The notes beneath the pieces are model-generated. The model searched no databases, was not told the DNA's origin, and saw nothing but the letters and a program-made list of their open reading frames with translations. Positions 7,156 through 13,368 of a stretch of 13,939 nt of DNA are shown here, piece by piece (position 1 is the stretch's first letter; the number at the start of each line of letters is the position of its first letter). Source of the DNA: Rhodospirillales bacterium (GTDB lineage: Bacteria > Pseudomonadota > Alphaproteobacteria > Acetobacterales > Acetobacteraceae); contig JAGWOU010000014.1 in the NCBI GenBank assembly GCA_028870815.1, forward strand, positions 1 to 13,939, given 5' to 3'. The position numbers and the translations under genes are program-made.

Positions 7156-7991
7156 TGCCGCCGCGCCGCCTGCCCCGGCGGCAGCGTTTTGCCGGTTTAA
7201 GTTTCAACCGGATGCTGCCGAATTTGATGACACTGCTGGGGCTGTGCATCGGGCTTTCCTCCATCCGGCTGGGGCTGGATGGCCGTTATGGTACGGCGGT
7301 GCTCGCCATTGCCGTCTCCGGTGTTATCGATGGGTTGGACGGCAGACTGGCACGGTTGCTGAAGGCAACCTCCCGGTTTGGGGCGGAGTTCGACAGCCTG
7401 GCGGATTTTCTGTGCTTTGGCGTGGCGCCGGCGCTGTTGCTTTACATGTGGTCCTTGCAGCCCTGGGGGGCGATCGGGTTTCTGCCGCCACTGATGTTTG
7501 CCTCCGCCATGGCGTTGCGGCTGGCGCGGTTCAACGCGGCGCTGGATTCTGCGCCCAAGGCGGCTTTCGCGTATAATTTCTTCACCGGCGTACCGGCCCC
7601 GGCCGGTGCGGGGCTGGTGCTGTTTCCGCTGTTCATTGGGCTGGAAGCGAACCAGCATAATCAATTCTGGCTGCAGAATTTGGTAAGCTATCCGCTGTTC
7701 ACCGGCACGTTCCTGGTGGCGGTGGCGCTGCTCTGCGTTTCCACCCTGCCGGTATGGAGTTTCAAGAACTTCAAAATTCCGAATGCTGGGCTAATGCCCT
7801 TGCTGCTCGGGGTGGTGGTGTTCGCGGCGCTGATTTTCGCGGATCCGTACCTTGCCGGGGCGCTGGCGGGATTCGCGTATATTATCATGCTGCCCTTTTC
7901 TGTGCGCAGCTACCGCAAACTGGCGCGCGAGGCTGCGGTGCGGCGCATGGCGGCGGGCGACGGGACCGAGGACAGCACAGAACAACCTTAA
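7152..7991 (+). CDS. pssA: CDP-diacylglycerol--serine O-phosphatidyltransferase
   Basis: PssA transfers the phosphatidyl group from CDP-diacylglycerol to L-serine, giving phosphatidylserine for the Psd encoded just upstream. The 279-residue integral membrane protein contains the full CDP-alcohol phosphotransferase signature D-x2-DG-x2-AR-x8-G-x3-D-x3-D, seen as DGLDGRLAR followed by G, AEFD and SLAD (near residues 60-85), with several hydrophobic helices across the rest. The start codon overlaps the psd stop (ATGA). The N-terminus is rich in Arg/Pro (PPRRLPRRQRF), which is unremarkable. The stop TAA is at 7989-7991. It is probably the last gene of the LysM-psd-pssA operon; an AT-rich promoter-like spacer follows. 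Confidence 0.95.
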   Translation: MMPPRRLPRRQRFAGLSFNRMLPNLMTLLGLCIGLSSIRLGLDGRYGTAVLAIAVSGVIDGLDGRLARLLKATSRFGAEFDSLADFLCFGVAPALLLYMWSLQPWGAIGFLPPLMFASAMALRLARFNAALDSAPKAAFAYNFFTGVPAPAGAGLVLFPLFIGLEANQHNQFWLQNLVSYPLFTGTFLVAVALLCVSTLPVWSFKNFKIPNAGLMPLLLGVVVFAALIFADPYLAGALAGFAYIIMLPFSVRSYRKLAREAAVRRMAAGDGTEDSTEQP

Positions 7992-8004
7992 AGTTAATTA
8001 TATG

Positions 8005-8033
8005 TTGATATAAACAACTTGTAATTTTATTCC
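8005..8033 (+). promoter_or_regulatory. Candidate promoter of the Hint-domain gene
   Basis: The 74-base gap between pssA and the next gene is strikingly AT-rich at its start (7991-8030) in an otherwise GC-rich window. It contains TTGATA (8005-8010, five of six to a sigma-70 -35) and, after a 17-base spacer, TATTCC (8028-8033, three of six to a -10). A start of transcription near 8040 would leave a 25-base leader carrying the ribosome site AAGGAAAGG (8054-8062). Placement is inference from consensus. Confidence 0.45.
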
Positions 8034-8065
8034 TTCCCTTGCGCGTCTGCCGCAAGGAAAGGTTT

Positions 8066-10915
8066 ATGTCCGGCACCACAATTACCTCCAGCGGCACCGC
8101 CGCCTTGCTATTGGCAGCGGAAGGGTCCGCGCCTGTCACCATCGCCTCTGGGGTGAGCATCATTCTTTCCGGCAGCGTGGCGGCGGCGGATAACAGCCTT
8201 ACCAGCGCGGCCTATGGCGGCCCGGGCGCGGTCTGGATCCTGCTGAATGAAGGAATACTGGAAGCCAATGCCACCCTGGCATCCGGCACGCCGGCCGGGG
8301 TGGGGTTGTATCTCGCGGGGGCGGGCAGCGTCACCAATGGCCTCGCCGGGGTAATCGAGGGCAATGCGGCGGGGCTGGCGCTGCTGGCAGGCGGCAATGT
8401 GCTCAACCGCGGCACCATCTCCGGCGGCATCGGCGCCAGCAATGCGGGTTTGGCGCGGGTCGGCGTGCAGCTTGGCGGTGGCACGGTGGAGAATGACGGA
8501 CTGATCCAGGGCGGGGCCTATGGTGTGAGCCTTGGGGCGGCTGGGTTGGTGACGAATAACGGGCAGATTGCTGGTGGCGCGGTCGGGGCGGTGCTGGCCA
8601 CCGGCGGCAGCCTGGCCAACGCGGCGGGGGCCACGATAACCGGGGGTGCGGCGGGCGCGGTGCTGCGAGCCGGGGCCAGTCTTACCAATGCGGGCAGTAT
8701 CGGCGCTAGCATCGAAGCGGCGGGGCATCAGGGCGTGCTGCTGGGGAGCGGGGCTTATCTCGTCAACCGGGGCAGTATCAGCGGGTTCAACGGGGTGTGG
8801 GGTGCGTCTGGCACCGCCACGCTGATGAACGAAGGCTGGATCGGCAGTGGCGGGTCGTTGGCCTTGCCGCTCACTTCCACAGGCTACAGCTTTTTCAGCG
8901 GCGCGGCGGTTGAGCTGACCAGCGCCACAGTCATCAACCGGGGCGTGATTCAGGGCAATAATGTACCGCCGAACGCGCTGATGCAGGCTGGTTCGGCGGG
9001 CAGCGGGCTGGTGCTGGGCGCGGGTACGCTGACGAATCTGGGCACGCTGGCGGGCGGCGGCGGGGCCAATGCCACCCATGGCGGGCTGGGGTTGGCCGGG
9101 GCGGCGCAGCTTGCGGGGTATAATGCCGGGTTGATCGAGGGCGGCACCGGCACCTATGGCGGCGCGGGGGCGATGCTGTTTGGCGGCTCATTGCTGAACA
9201 CCGGCAATATCCTGGGGGGTGATGGCGTTGTCTCCGGCGGGGACGGAGTGGTGCTGAACAATGGCGCCACGCTGGTGAACCAGGGGCAGATCACCGGCGG
9301 CATCGGCCCGCAATATCTTTGGAATGTGGGGCTGGGGGCGGGTGTGGCGCTTTATAGCGGCCTGCTTGAAAACCAGGGGGCACTTTCTGGCGGCGGGCAG
9401 CAGCTCATGGGCTTGTGGATGGGTGGCGGGCAGGCGGTGAACACCGGCACAATCATTGGCCACGCGGCGGTGGCCATGGAGGGCGGCACGCTGGAGAATA
9501 CCGGCCTTATCTCAGGTACCGCGCTAGGGGTGGATCTGGCCGGCGGCAGCTTTCTCAACCAAGGCACGGTGGCGGGTAGTTATGCGGTGTACATGGCCCA
9601 TGCCGGTGCGGTGCTTGGTGTGGCTGCCGGGGCGGTGTTTGAAGGCAAAGTAACCGGCCATGCGGGCGGAGCCACCCTGCAACTTACCGGCACCACGCCC
9701 GGCACGCTGGACATGGGGACGAGCTTCTCAGGCTTCAGCGAGATTTCCTTCGCGGCGGGATCGGACTGGTCTCTGGCGGGCGGGGTAACGCAGCTTGCGG
9801 GCGGGGAGACGATTTCCGGCTTCGCGGGCAGTGACACGCTGCTGCTGGAAGGCTTTACCGCCAGCAGCGAGAGCTTCGTTTCCGGCGCAGGGCTGGTGCT
9901 GGGTGAGGGCAGCGCCAGCGTGACGCTGGATGTGCAGGCCAGCGCCCCGCTGCTTGTAAACGACGTGGCGCAGGGCACGGAAATCGTGATCTGCTACCGG
10001 CGCGGCACGATGATCCAGACCATGCGGGGTGAGCGTGACGTGGCGGATTTGCGCATTGGCGATGCGCTGCCCACGCGCTTTGGCGGGGTAAGGCGGATCA
10101 AATGGATCGGCTGGCAGCGTTTTGGGCCCAAGGACCTGCACGGCAACCGGGACCGCATCCCCGTCTGTATCCAACCCGGCGCGCTGGGGCAGGGGCTGCC
10201 GCACCGCGCCTTGTTCGTCTCGCCCGGCCATTCGATGTTGCTGGGCGGCGTGCTGGTGCTGGCCCGATCATTGGTGAACGGGGTGAACATCACGCAAGGC
10301 TATGACGGGGAGGAGGTCGAGTATTTCCTGCCGGAGTTCGAGACGCATGATTGCCTGCTGGCCGAGGGTGCCTGGAGCGAGAGTTTTGCCGATGGCCCTG
10401 GCCTGCGCCGCCATTTTCAAAACCGTGCCGAGTTCGATGCGCTTTTCAAGACCTACCGGGAGCCGTCGGAGATTCTACTCTGTGCGCCCCGTCCGTTGCA
10501 GGGTATGGCGCTGGAACGGGCGCTGCGGCCGGTGATCGGCGGTTTGGGGCAGCCGGAGGGCACGTTGCGAGGCTGCATCGATATCGCGGATGGCAGGCTT
10601 GCCGAAGGCTGGGCGCAGGACATTGCGTGGCCGTTTCTGCCGCAGGCACTGGAATTTTTCGGGGACGGGCAAAAACTGGGTGAGGCGCTGGCCTGCCATT
10701 TCCGGGAGGATCTGGCGCGGGAGGGCATCGGCGCGGGCAGGGCTGCGTTCAGCTTCATCGCGCCCCGCCGGTTCAACCCCGCGCGGCTTACCATCCGCCG
10801 TGCGGGTGATGGCGCGGAGACCCGCTCCGCGCTCGGTTCTCAGCCTTCCACGTCAGCCTCGGGGCGATCTATGCCCAGGGTCTTTTCTGTGTGCCACACG
10901 CCATCGGCGGTTTGA
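8066..10915 (+). CDS. Beta-solenoid repeat protein with Hint self-processing domain and C-terminal GWAxD-type domain
   Basis: The 949-residue protein has three parts. Residues about 1-530 hold some 18 degenerate rungs of the form N-x-G-x-I-x-G-G, about 20-35 residues apart, as in autotransporter-like beta-helices. After a linker with ISGFAGSDTLLLEGF, a Hint (hedgehog/intein, Hint_2 type) domain starts at Cys643 (CYRRGTMI, then GERDVADLRIGD), with SPGHSML (His722) and a closing ETHDCLLAEGAWSES (His761). Hint domains cleave their own backbone through the N-terminal Cys, so the solenoid could be released or joined to a nucleophile; that is inference. Residues about 832-904 form a small domain with GCIDI, EGWAQD, FGDGQKLG and EDLAREGIGAGRAAFSF. 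ATG 8066 is chosen over TTG 8039 because of AAGGAAAGG (8054-8062). No ordinary signal peptide and no secretion gene is beside it. The last 25 residues overlap the convergent DUF2188 gene. Confidence 0.88.
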   Translation: MSGTTITSSGTAALLLAAEGSAPVTIASGVSIILSGSVAAADNSLTSAAYGGPGAVWILLNEGILEANATLASGTPAGVGLYLAGAGSVTNGLAGVIEGNAAGLALLAGGNVLNRGTISGGIGASNAGLARVGVQLGGGTVENDGLIQGGAYGVSLGAAGLVTNNGQIAGGAVGAVLATGGSLANAAGATITGGAAGAVLRAGASLTNAGSIGASIEAAGHQGVLLGSGAYLVNRGSISGFNGVWGASGTATLMNEGWIGSGGSLALPLTSTGYSFFSGAAVELTSATVINRGVIQGNNVPPNALMQAGSAGSGLVLGAGTLTNLGTLAGGGGANATHGGLGLAGAAQLAGYNAGLIEGGTGTYGGAGAMLFGGSLLNTGNILGGDGVVSGGDGVVLNNGATLVNQGQITGGIGPQYLWNVGLGAGVALYSGLLENQGALSGGGQQLMGLWMGGGQAVNTGTIIGHAAVAMEGGTLENTGLISGTALGVDLAGGSFLNQGTVAGSYAVYMAHAGAVLGVAAGAVFEGKVTGHAGGATLQLTGTTPGTLDMGTSFSGFSEISFAAGSDWSLAGGVTQLAGGETISGFAGSDTLLLEGFTASSESFVSGAGLVLGEGSASVTLDVQASAPLLVNDVAQGTEIVICYRRGTMIQTMRGERDVADLRIGDALPTRFGGVRRIKWIGWQRFGPKDLHGNRDRIPVCIQPGALGQGLPHRALFVSPGHSMLLGGVLVLARSLVNGVNITQGYDGEEVEYFLPEFETHDCLLAEGAWSESFADGPGLRRHFQNRAEFDALFKTYREPSEILLCAPRPLQGMALERALRPVIGGLGQPEGTLRGCIDIADGRLAEGWAQDIAWPFLPQALEFFGDGQKLGEALACHFREDLAREGIGAGRAAFSFIAPRRFNPARLTIRRAGDGAETRSALGSQPSTSASGRSMPRVFSVCHTPSAV

Positions 10916-11079
10916 TAATGGATTAAGCCCGACTCGCCCGGCACGCGCTGTTCATGCGCGGCGCGGCGTGCGGCCTTCAGCGCGGCGTCGTGGGTACGAA
11001 AGGTTTCGGAGAAGCTGCCGTTCAACGTATAGGCGAACCCGCCGTCATGCGGAACGACCTTGTAATGCGCGGTGCTCAT
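10840..11079 (-). CDS. DUF2188 domain-containing small protein
   Basis: This 79-residue protein resembles the DUF2188 family, whose function is unknown: it starts HYKVVPHDGGFAYTLNG and continues with THDAALKAARRAAHEQ, the usual pattern of a short beta strand with a VxPHDGGW-like motif followed by a helix of spaced alanines. The start ATG (11079) has an excellent ribosome site AGGAGG (11085-11090), five bases away. A TATAAT hexamer stands upstream on the same strand. It is the third minus-strand gene after the small membrane protein and the GNAT gene, 37 bases beyond the latter's stop. Its 3' end overlaps the tail of the Hint gene by 76 bases, antisense. No catalytic residues are recognisable. 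Confidence 0.82.
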   Translation of the reverse strand: MSTAHYKVVPHDGGFAYTLNGSFSETFRTHDAALKAARRAAHEQRVPGESGLIHYQTADGVWHTEKTLGIDRPEADVEG

Positions 11080-11104
11080 CTCGTCCTCCTTCGGTGTTTT
11101 ACGT

Positions 11105-11133
11105 ATTATATGGTCATCAGAGCAGCCTTGCCA
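11105..11133 (-). promoter_or_regulatory. Candidate promoter for the DUF2188 gene
   Basis: On the minus strand a perfect TATAAT (11110-11105) lies 17 bases after TGGCAA (11133-11128, three of six to TTGACA), the latter inside the end of the GNAT frame. Transcription would begin near 11098, giving a leader of about 20 bases with the AGGAGG site. This would let the gene be transcribed apart from the broken GNAT gene. Position is from consensus only. Confidence 0.45.
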
Positions 11134-11437
11134 TGGTCACGCCATCTACATAGGCGCCGTTGCGAAACACATCCGCGCGCAGCCGCCCCTCCATCTCGAA
11201 GCCGAAGGATTCGTAAAGCCGGATGGCGTGATGGTTATCCGCCAGCGCGGCGAGGGAGACGCGACTCAACCCCAGCCAATTGTCCGCGGTTTCCAACATC
11301 GCCGCCAACAAGGCGCGGCCAATGCCCTGGCCGTGCCATTCATCATGCACGATCAGCGCGGAGAGATAGGCCGAATGCAGCCGCCGCCCCTTGCCAGGCT
11401 TCAGCACGGCCACGCCGACCAGCTTGTCCTGTGCCAC
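11117..11437 (-). CDS. C-terminal GNAT fragment downstream of the frameshift
   Basis: This 106-residue frame opens at GTG 11437 and carries the catalytic core of the second GNAT domain: HSAYLSALIV, HGQGIGRALLAAMLETADNWL (acetyl-CoA loop and helix), ADNHHAIRLYESFGF and the C-terminal TMARLL. It lacks the N-terminal strand and helices of a GNAT fold, which lie in the other frame upstream. No ribosome site is evident before GTG, so it is more likely the severed end of the tandem gene than an independent gene. It would be translated only if ribosomes shift or re-initiate near 11440-11460. Confidence 0.55.
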   Translation of the reverse strand: MAQDKLVGVAVLKPGKGRRLHSAYLSALIVHDEWHGQGIGRALLAAMLETADNWLGLSRVSLAALADNHHAIRLYESFGFEMEGRLRADVFRNGAYVDGVTMARLL

Positions 11438-12141
11438 GGCAGCAATGGTCTGGATGCCCGTTTCGGTTCGGTGAGGTGCTTCCGGCTTTCCTCGGTGAGG
11501 AAAGGTGTTTCCAGCGTGCCATGCCGCACGCCGGGCAGGTTCATCATCGCGGTCAAGGCCGGGGCGTCCTCCGGCTCAATGGCGCGCAGCGTGAAGGGCT
11601 GGCGCGGGGCGGGTGACGGGCGCGGCGGCGGGGCAGAGTCGTCCACGGCCAGGCCGGGGCGCAGCCGCGCCATCAAATGGCAATCCGCCAGAACGCCATC
11701 CTGCATCGCGTAGTGGCGCAGTCTCGCCTCACTCGCAAAGCCCATAGCCTCGTAAAGCGGGATGGCCGCGACATTATTGGCGAACACGTCCAGTTCCAGC
11801 CGGTGCAGGTTCAGCCAGTTATCCGCGAGGTCCAGCAGCGCATTCAGCAACGCCCGCCCCACGCCCCGGCGCCGCGCTTCCTCCGCCACCATAAGCCCCA
11901 ATGATCCCACATGGGCACGGCGCGCGGCCTCGCGACGGGTGAGGCTGGCCTCGCCCAGCACCGCGCCGTCTGGCCCGCAGGCCACCAGTGACGTGCGCGG
12001 GCCGCCGCTTTTGAAAAACTGCATGGTGCCGCCCAGGCTTACAAAGGGCAGGCCAAGCGTGAAGCGCCGCACGCTGGCCTGGTTATAGATACGGTTGATC
12101 GCCGGCATGTCGGCCTCCGCCGTGGCCCGGATAGTGATCAT
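11401..12141 (-). CDS. GNAT family N-acetyltransferase, intact first domain plus truncated second domain
   Basis: This 246-residue frame would yield a complete GNAT domain (about 1-160) that uses acetyl-CoA to acetylate an amine substrate not identifiable here. The acetyl-CoA pyrophosphate loop is seen as RRRGVGRALL (R/QxxGxG/A), followed by a helix LLDLADNWLNL and the strand with LYEAMGF. A PPPRPSPAP linker follows, then the first 40 or so residues of a second GNAT domain, and finally about 20 out-of-frame residues. ATG 12141 overlaps the stop of the small membrane protein gene as ATGA, so translation is coupled. Since domain 1 is whole, this product could still be active. Confidence 0.72.
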   Translation of the reverse strand: MITIRATAEADMPAINRIYNQASVRRFTLGLPFVSLGGTMQFFKSGGPRTSLVACGPDGAVLGEASLTRREAARRAHVGSLGLMVAEEARRRGVGRALLNALLDLADNWLNLHRLELDVFANNVAAIPLYEAMGFASEARLRHYAMQDGVLADCHLMARLRPGLAVDDSAPPPRPSPAPRQPFTLRAIEPEDAPALTAMMNLPGVRHGTLETPFLTEESRKHLTEPKRASRPLLPWHRTSWSAWPC

Positions 12142-12323
12142 TGGGCGGCTTTCTCCGCCTGAACCTGCGCTTTGCCGCCCTCAATCACCACCGGACGGAA
12201 TCCGCGCGGCGGGGGCGGGGCAGGGCGGCGGCGGGTGCTGAAATGTGCGGCGGCGGAGGCGGCAAAGCCAAGCCCGGCGGCGGCACAGAAACCCAGCAGC
12301 GGCAACAAGGCCAAGGCGGACAT
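12138..12323 (-). CDS. Small membrane-anchored hypothetical protein
   Basis: This 61-residue protein has no family I recognise. It has one hydrophobic segment (about residues 3-27, rich in Leu, Ala and Gly), then a basic stretch TRRRP, a proline run PAPPPP, and a polar tail GGKAQVQAEKAAQ. It is probably a single-pass inner-membrane protein or an uncleaved signal-anchored peptide. It is judged real because AGGAG sits seven to eight bases before ATG 12323 and because its TGA overlaps the ATG of the GNAT gene (ATGA, 12138-12141). That coupling suggests the two are made together. A terminator-like hairpin stands 46 bases upstream in its leader. Confidence 0.62.
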   Translation of the reverse strand: MSALALLPLLGFCAAAGLGFAASAAAHFSTRRRPAPPPPRGFRPVVIEGGKAQVQAEKAAQ

Positions 12324-12631
12324 GGGAAGGCTCCTCTTTGCTTCGAGAGAGGCGGAGCTGTGTTTCCCAAAACAAACCCCGCCGGAAGGATCGGGCGGGG
12401 TGGTGAAAGGTCAGGCTGGTATGTTCCTGCTTATCCTCTCCGCGCCCCCGCGCGCAGCCACACATGGCCAATAATCATGGCAAAGGTGCTGCAAAGTTGG
12501 GCTCGGTAGGATTTCATGGTGCGACAACGCTAACGAGGAAATCATGTTTTGCCAAGCTCATATTCGCGCATTGCTCTTGTTTTGCTAGCGGATACGCTTT
12601 TCTCTTGATAACTGCGCATAAAGGAGTGGCA
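12324..12631. other. 308-base divergent intergenic region
   Basis: This region separates the minus-strand small protein/GNAT operon from the plus-strand dehydrogenase gene. It holds a terminator-like hairpin on the minus strand (12369-12400), a minus-strand 15-codon open frame (12478-12431, MIIGHVWLRAGARRG, no clear ribosome site), and on the plus strand TTGCTAG (12582-12588) and the ribosome site AAGGAG (12621-12626). The dehydrogenase frame is open leftward to 12464, but that extension lacks family similarity. No convincing sigma-70 pair was found for either direction. Confidence 0.5.
12369..12400 (-). terminator. Terminator-like hairpin in the leader of the minus-strand operon
   Basis: On the minus strand CCCCGCC (12400-12394) pairs with GGCGGGG (12383-12377) across a ten-base loop and is followed at once by TTTGTTTT (12376-12369). 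That is the design of an intrinsic terminator reading leftward. No minus-strand gene lies before it in the window, and the small membrane protein starts 46 bases further on, so it may act as a leader attenuator rather than an end-of-gene signal. Confidence 0.55.
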
Positions 12632-13324
12632 ATGAGCATAAAGCGGGACAGGAAACGTATTCTCGTGGTGGGTGCCTCGCGCGGCCTGGGGCTGGGGCTG
12701 ACCAAGGAGTTCCTGCGCCGCGACTACCATGTGACCGCCACGGTGCGGACCGCCATCGCCGGTGCCGGGCTGGAGGATTATTACGAACAGCTGACGCTGG
12801 ACACGCTCGATATCAACAGCCCCAATCTGACAGAGGCTTTCCTGGCGCGGATGAAAAGCCAGATATTCGATCTGGTTGTGCTCAATGCCGGGATTTATGG
12901 CCCCCGCGAGAAATCCCTGAGCGAGATTACGCCCGAGGATATTGCCCACGTGATCATGACCAACGCCATTAACCCTGTGCGGCTGGCGGAACGGCTGGCG
13001 CTGCTGCTGCGGCCAGAGACCGGGGTGCTGGCCTTCATGTCCTCTGTGCTGGGAAGTCTGGAATTGAACGTCAGCGATACGGGGGAACTCTATTGCGCGA
13101 GCAAGGCCATGCTGAACCGGCTCACCCGCTCTTTCGCCGCCGCGCATGATTATCTTACCATCGTGAATCTGCACCCCGGCTGGGTACGCACGGATCTGGG
13201 CGGGCCCGACGCGCCGCTGGATGTGGAAACCAGCGCGCGCGGCATGGCCGACGTGCTTGAGGCCCGGGCCGGCGCCGGCGGGCATGAATTTCTGGATTAC
13301 CGGGGCAAGATTGTTCCCTGGTAG
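12632..13324 (+). CDS. SDR family NAD(P)-dependent oxidoreductase
   Basis: This 230-residue protein is a classical-type short-chain dehydrogenase/reductase close in pattern to the CsgA/C-factor group. The cofactor loop is VVGASRGLGLG (Gly14, Gly18, Gly20), followed by the LNAG strand (Asn85), catalytic Ser137/Ser138 in MSSVLGS, Tyr154 and Lys158 in YCASK, and the PGWVRTDLGG loop. An Arg at the end of the second strand (ATVRT) hints at NADP(H), which is inference. ATG 12632 is favoured over the 12464 opening because AAGGAG (12621-12626) is five bases away and the upstream extension is unlike SDRs. The substrate cannot be told. prfC follows 44 bases after its stop. Confidence 0.92.
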   Translation: MSIKRDRKRILVVGASRGLGLGLTKEFLRRDYHVTATVRTAIAGAGLEDYYEQLTLDTLDINSPNLTEAFLARMKSQIFDLVVLNAGIYGPREKSLSEITPEDIAHVIMTNAINPVRLAERLALLLRPETGVLAFMSSVLGSLELNVSDTGELYCASKAMLNRLTRSFAAAHDYLTIVNLHPGWVRTDLGGPDAPLDVETSARGMADVLEARAGAGGHEFLDYRGKIVPW

Positions 13325-13333
13325 GCGGGCTGG

Positions 13334-13362
13334 TTGGTTTCGGCGCGAAACCTTGCTAGATC
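13334..13362 (+). promoter_or_regulatory. Candidate prfC promoter (leaderless transcript)
   Basis: TTGGTT (13334-13339) and TAGATC (13357-13362) are 17 bases apart in the 44-base gap before prfC. The second lies in CCTTGCTAG, a nine-base string also found before dnaN (1016-1024). A start six to seven bases downstream would fall on the prfC ATG (13369), and no Shine-Dalgarno is present, so a leaderless mRNA is possible. Consensus match is moderate. Confidence 0.35.
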
Positions 13363-13368
13363 GCCGCG

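Larger units (their letters stand above)
11117..12141 (-). pseudogene. Tandem-GNAT acetyltransferase gene broken by a +1 frameshift
   Basis: Read as one gene, this stretch encodes two GNAT N-acetyltransferase domains joined by a Pro-rich linker, about 340 residues. The frame breaks inside domain 2: frame one reads HLTEPK then runs to a stop at 11401-11403, while the GNAT sequence continues in another frame as GIQTIAAVAQDKLVG. Removing one A from the three-A run (T run 11461-11463 on the plus strand) gives HLTEPNGIQTIAAV, an uninterrupted GNAT strand. The two domains are homologous: both contain GRALL, ADNWL, LYE, GF, E, RLR and MARL in the same order. The break is either a real recent mutation, a programmed shift or a sequencing error in a short homopolymer; sequence alone cannot decide. 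Confidence 0.75.

Noticed and set aside
8300..9600. Tandem DNA repeats or CRISPR-like array in the Hint gene
   Set aside because: The periodicity is at protein level (NxGxIxG rungs) with divergent codons and variable spacing; there are no identical direct repeats with unique spacers.
11072..11713. Plus-strand open frames over the GNAT region (about 213-220 codons)
   Set aside because: They are antisense shadows of the GNAT coding sequence, which has clear family motifs on the minus strand.
12464..12631. N-terminal extension of the dehydrogenase as a real part of the protein
   Set aside because: Extra 56 residues have no SDR similarity and a good ribosome site stands before ATG 12632.
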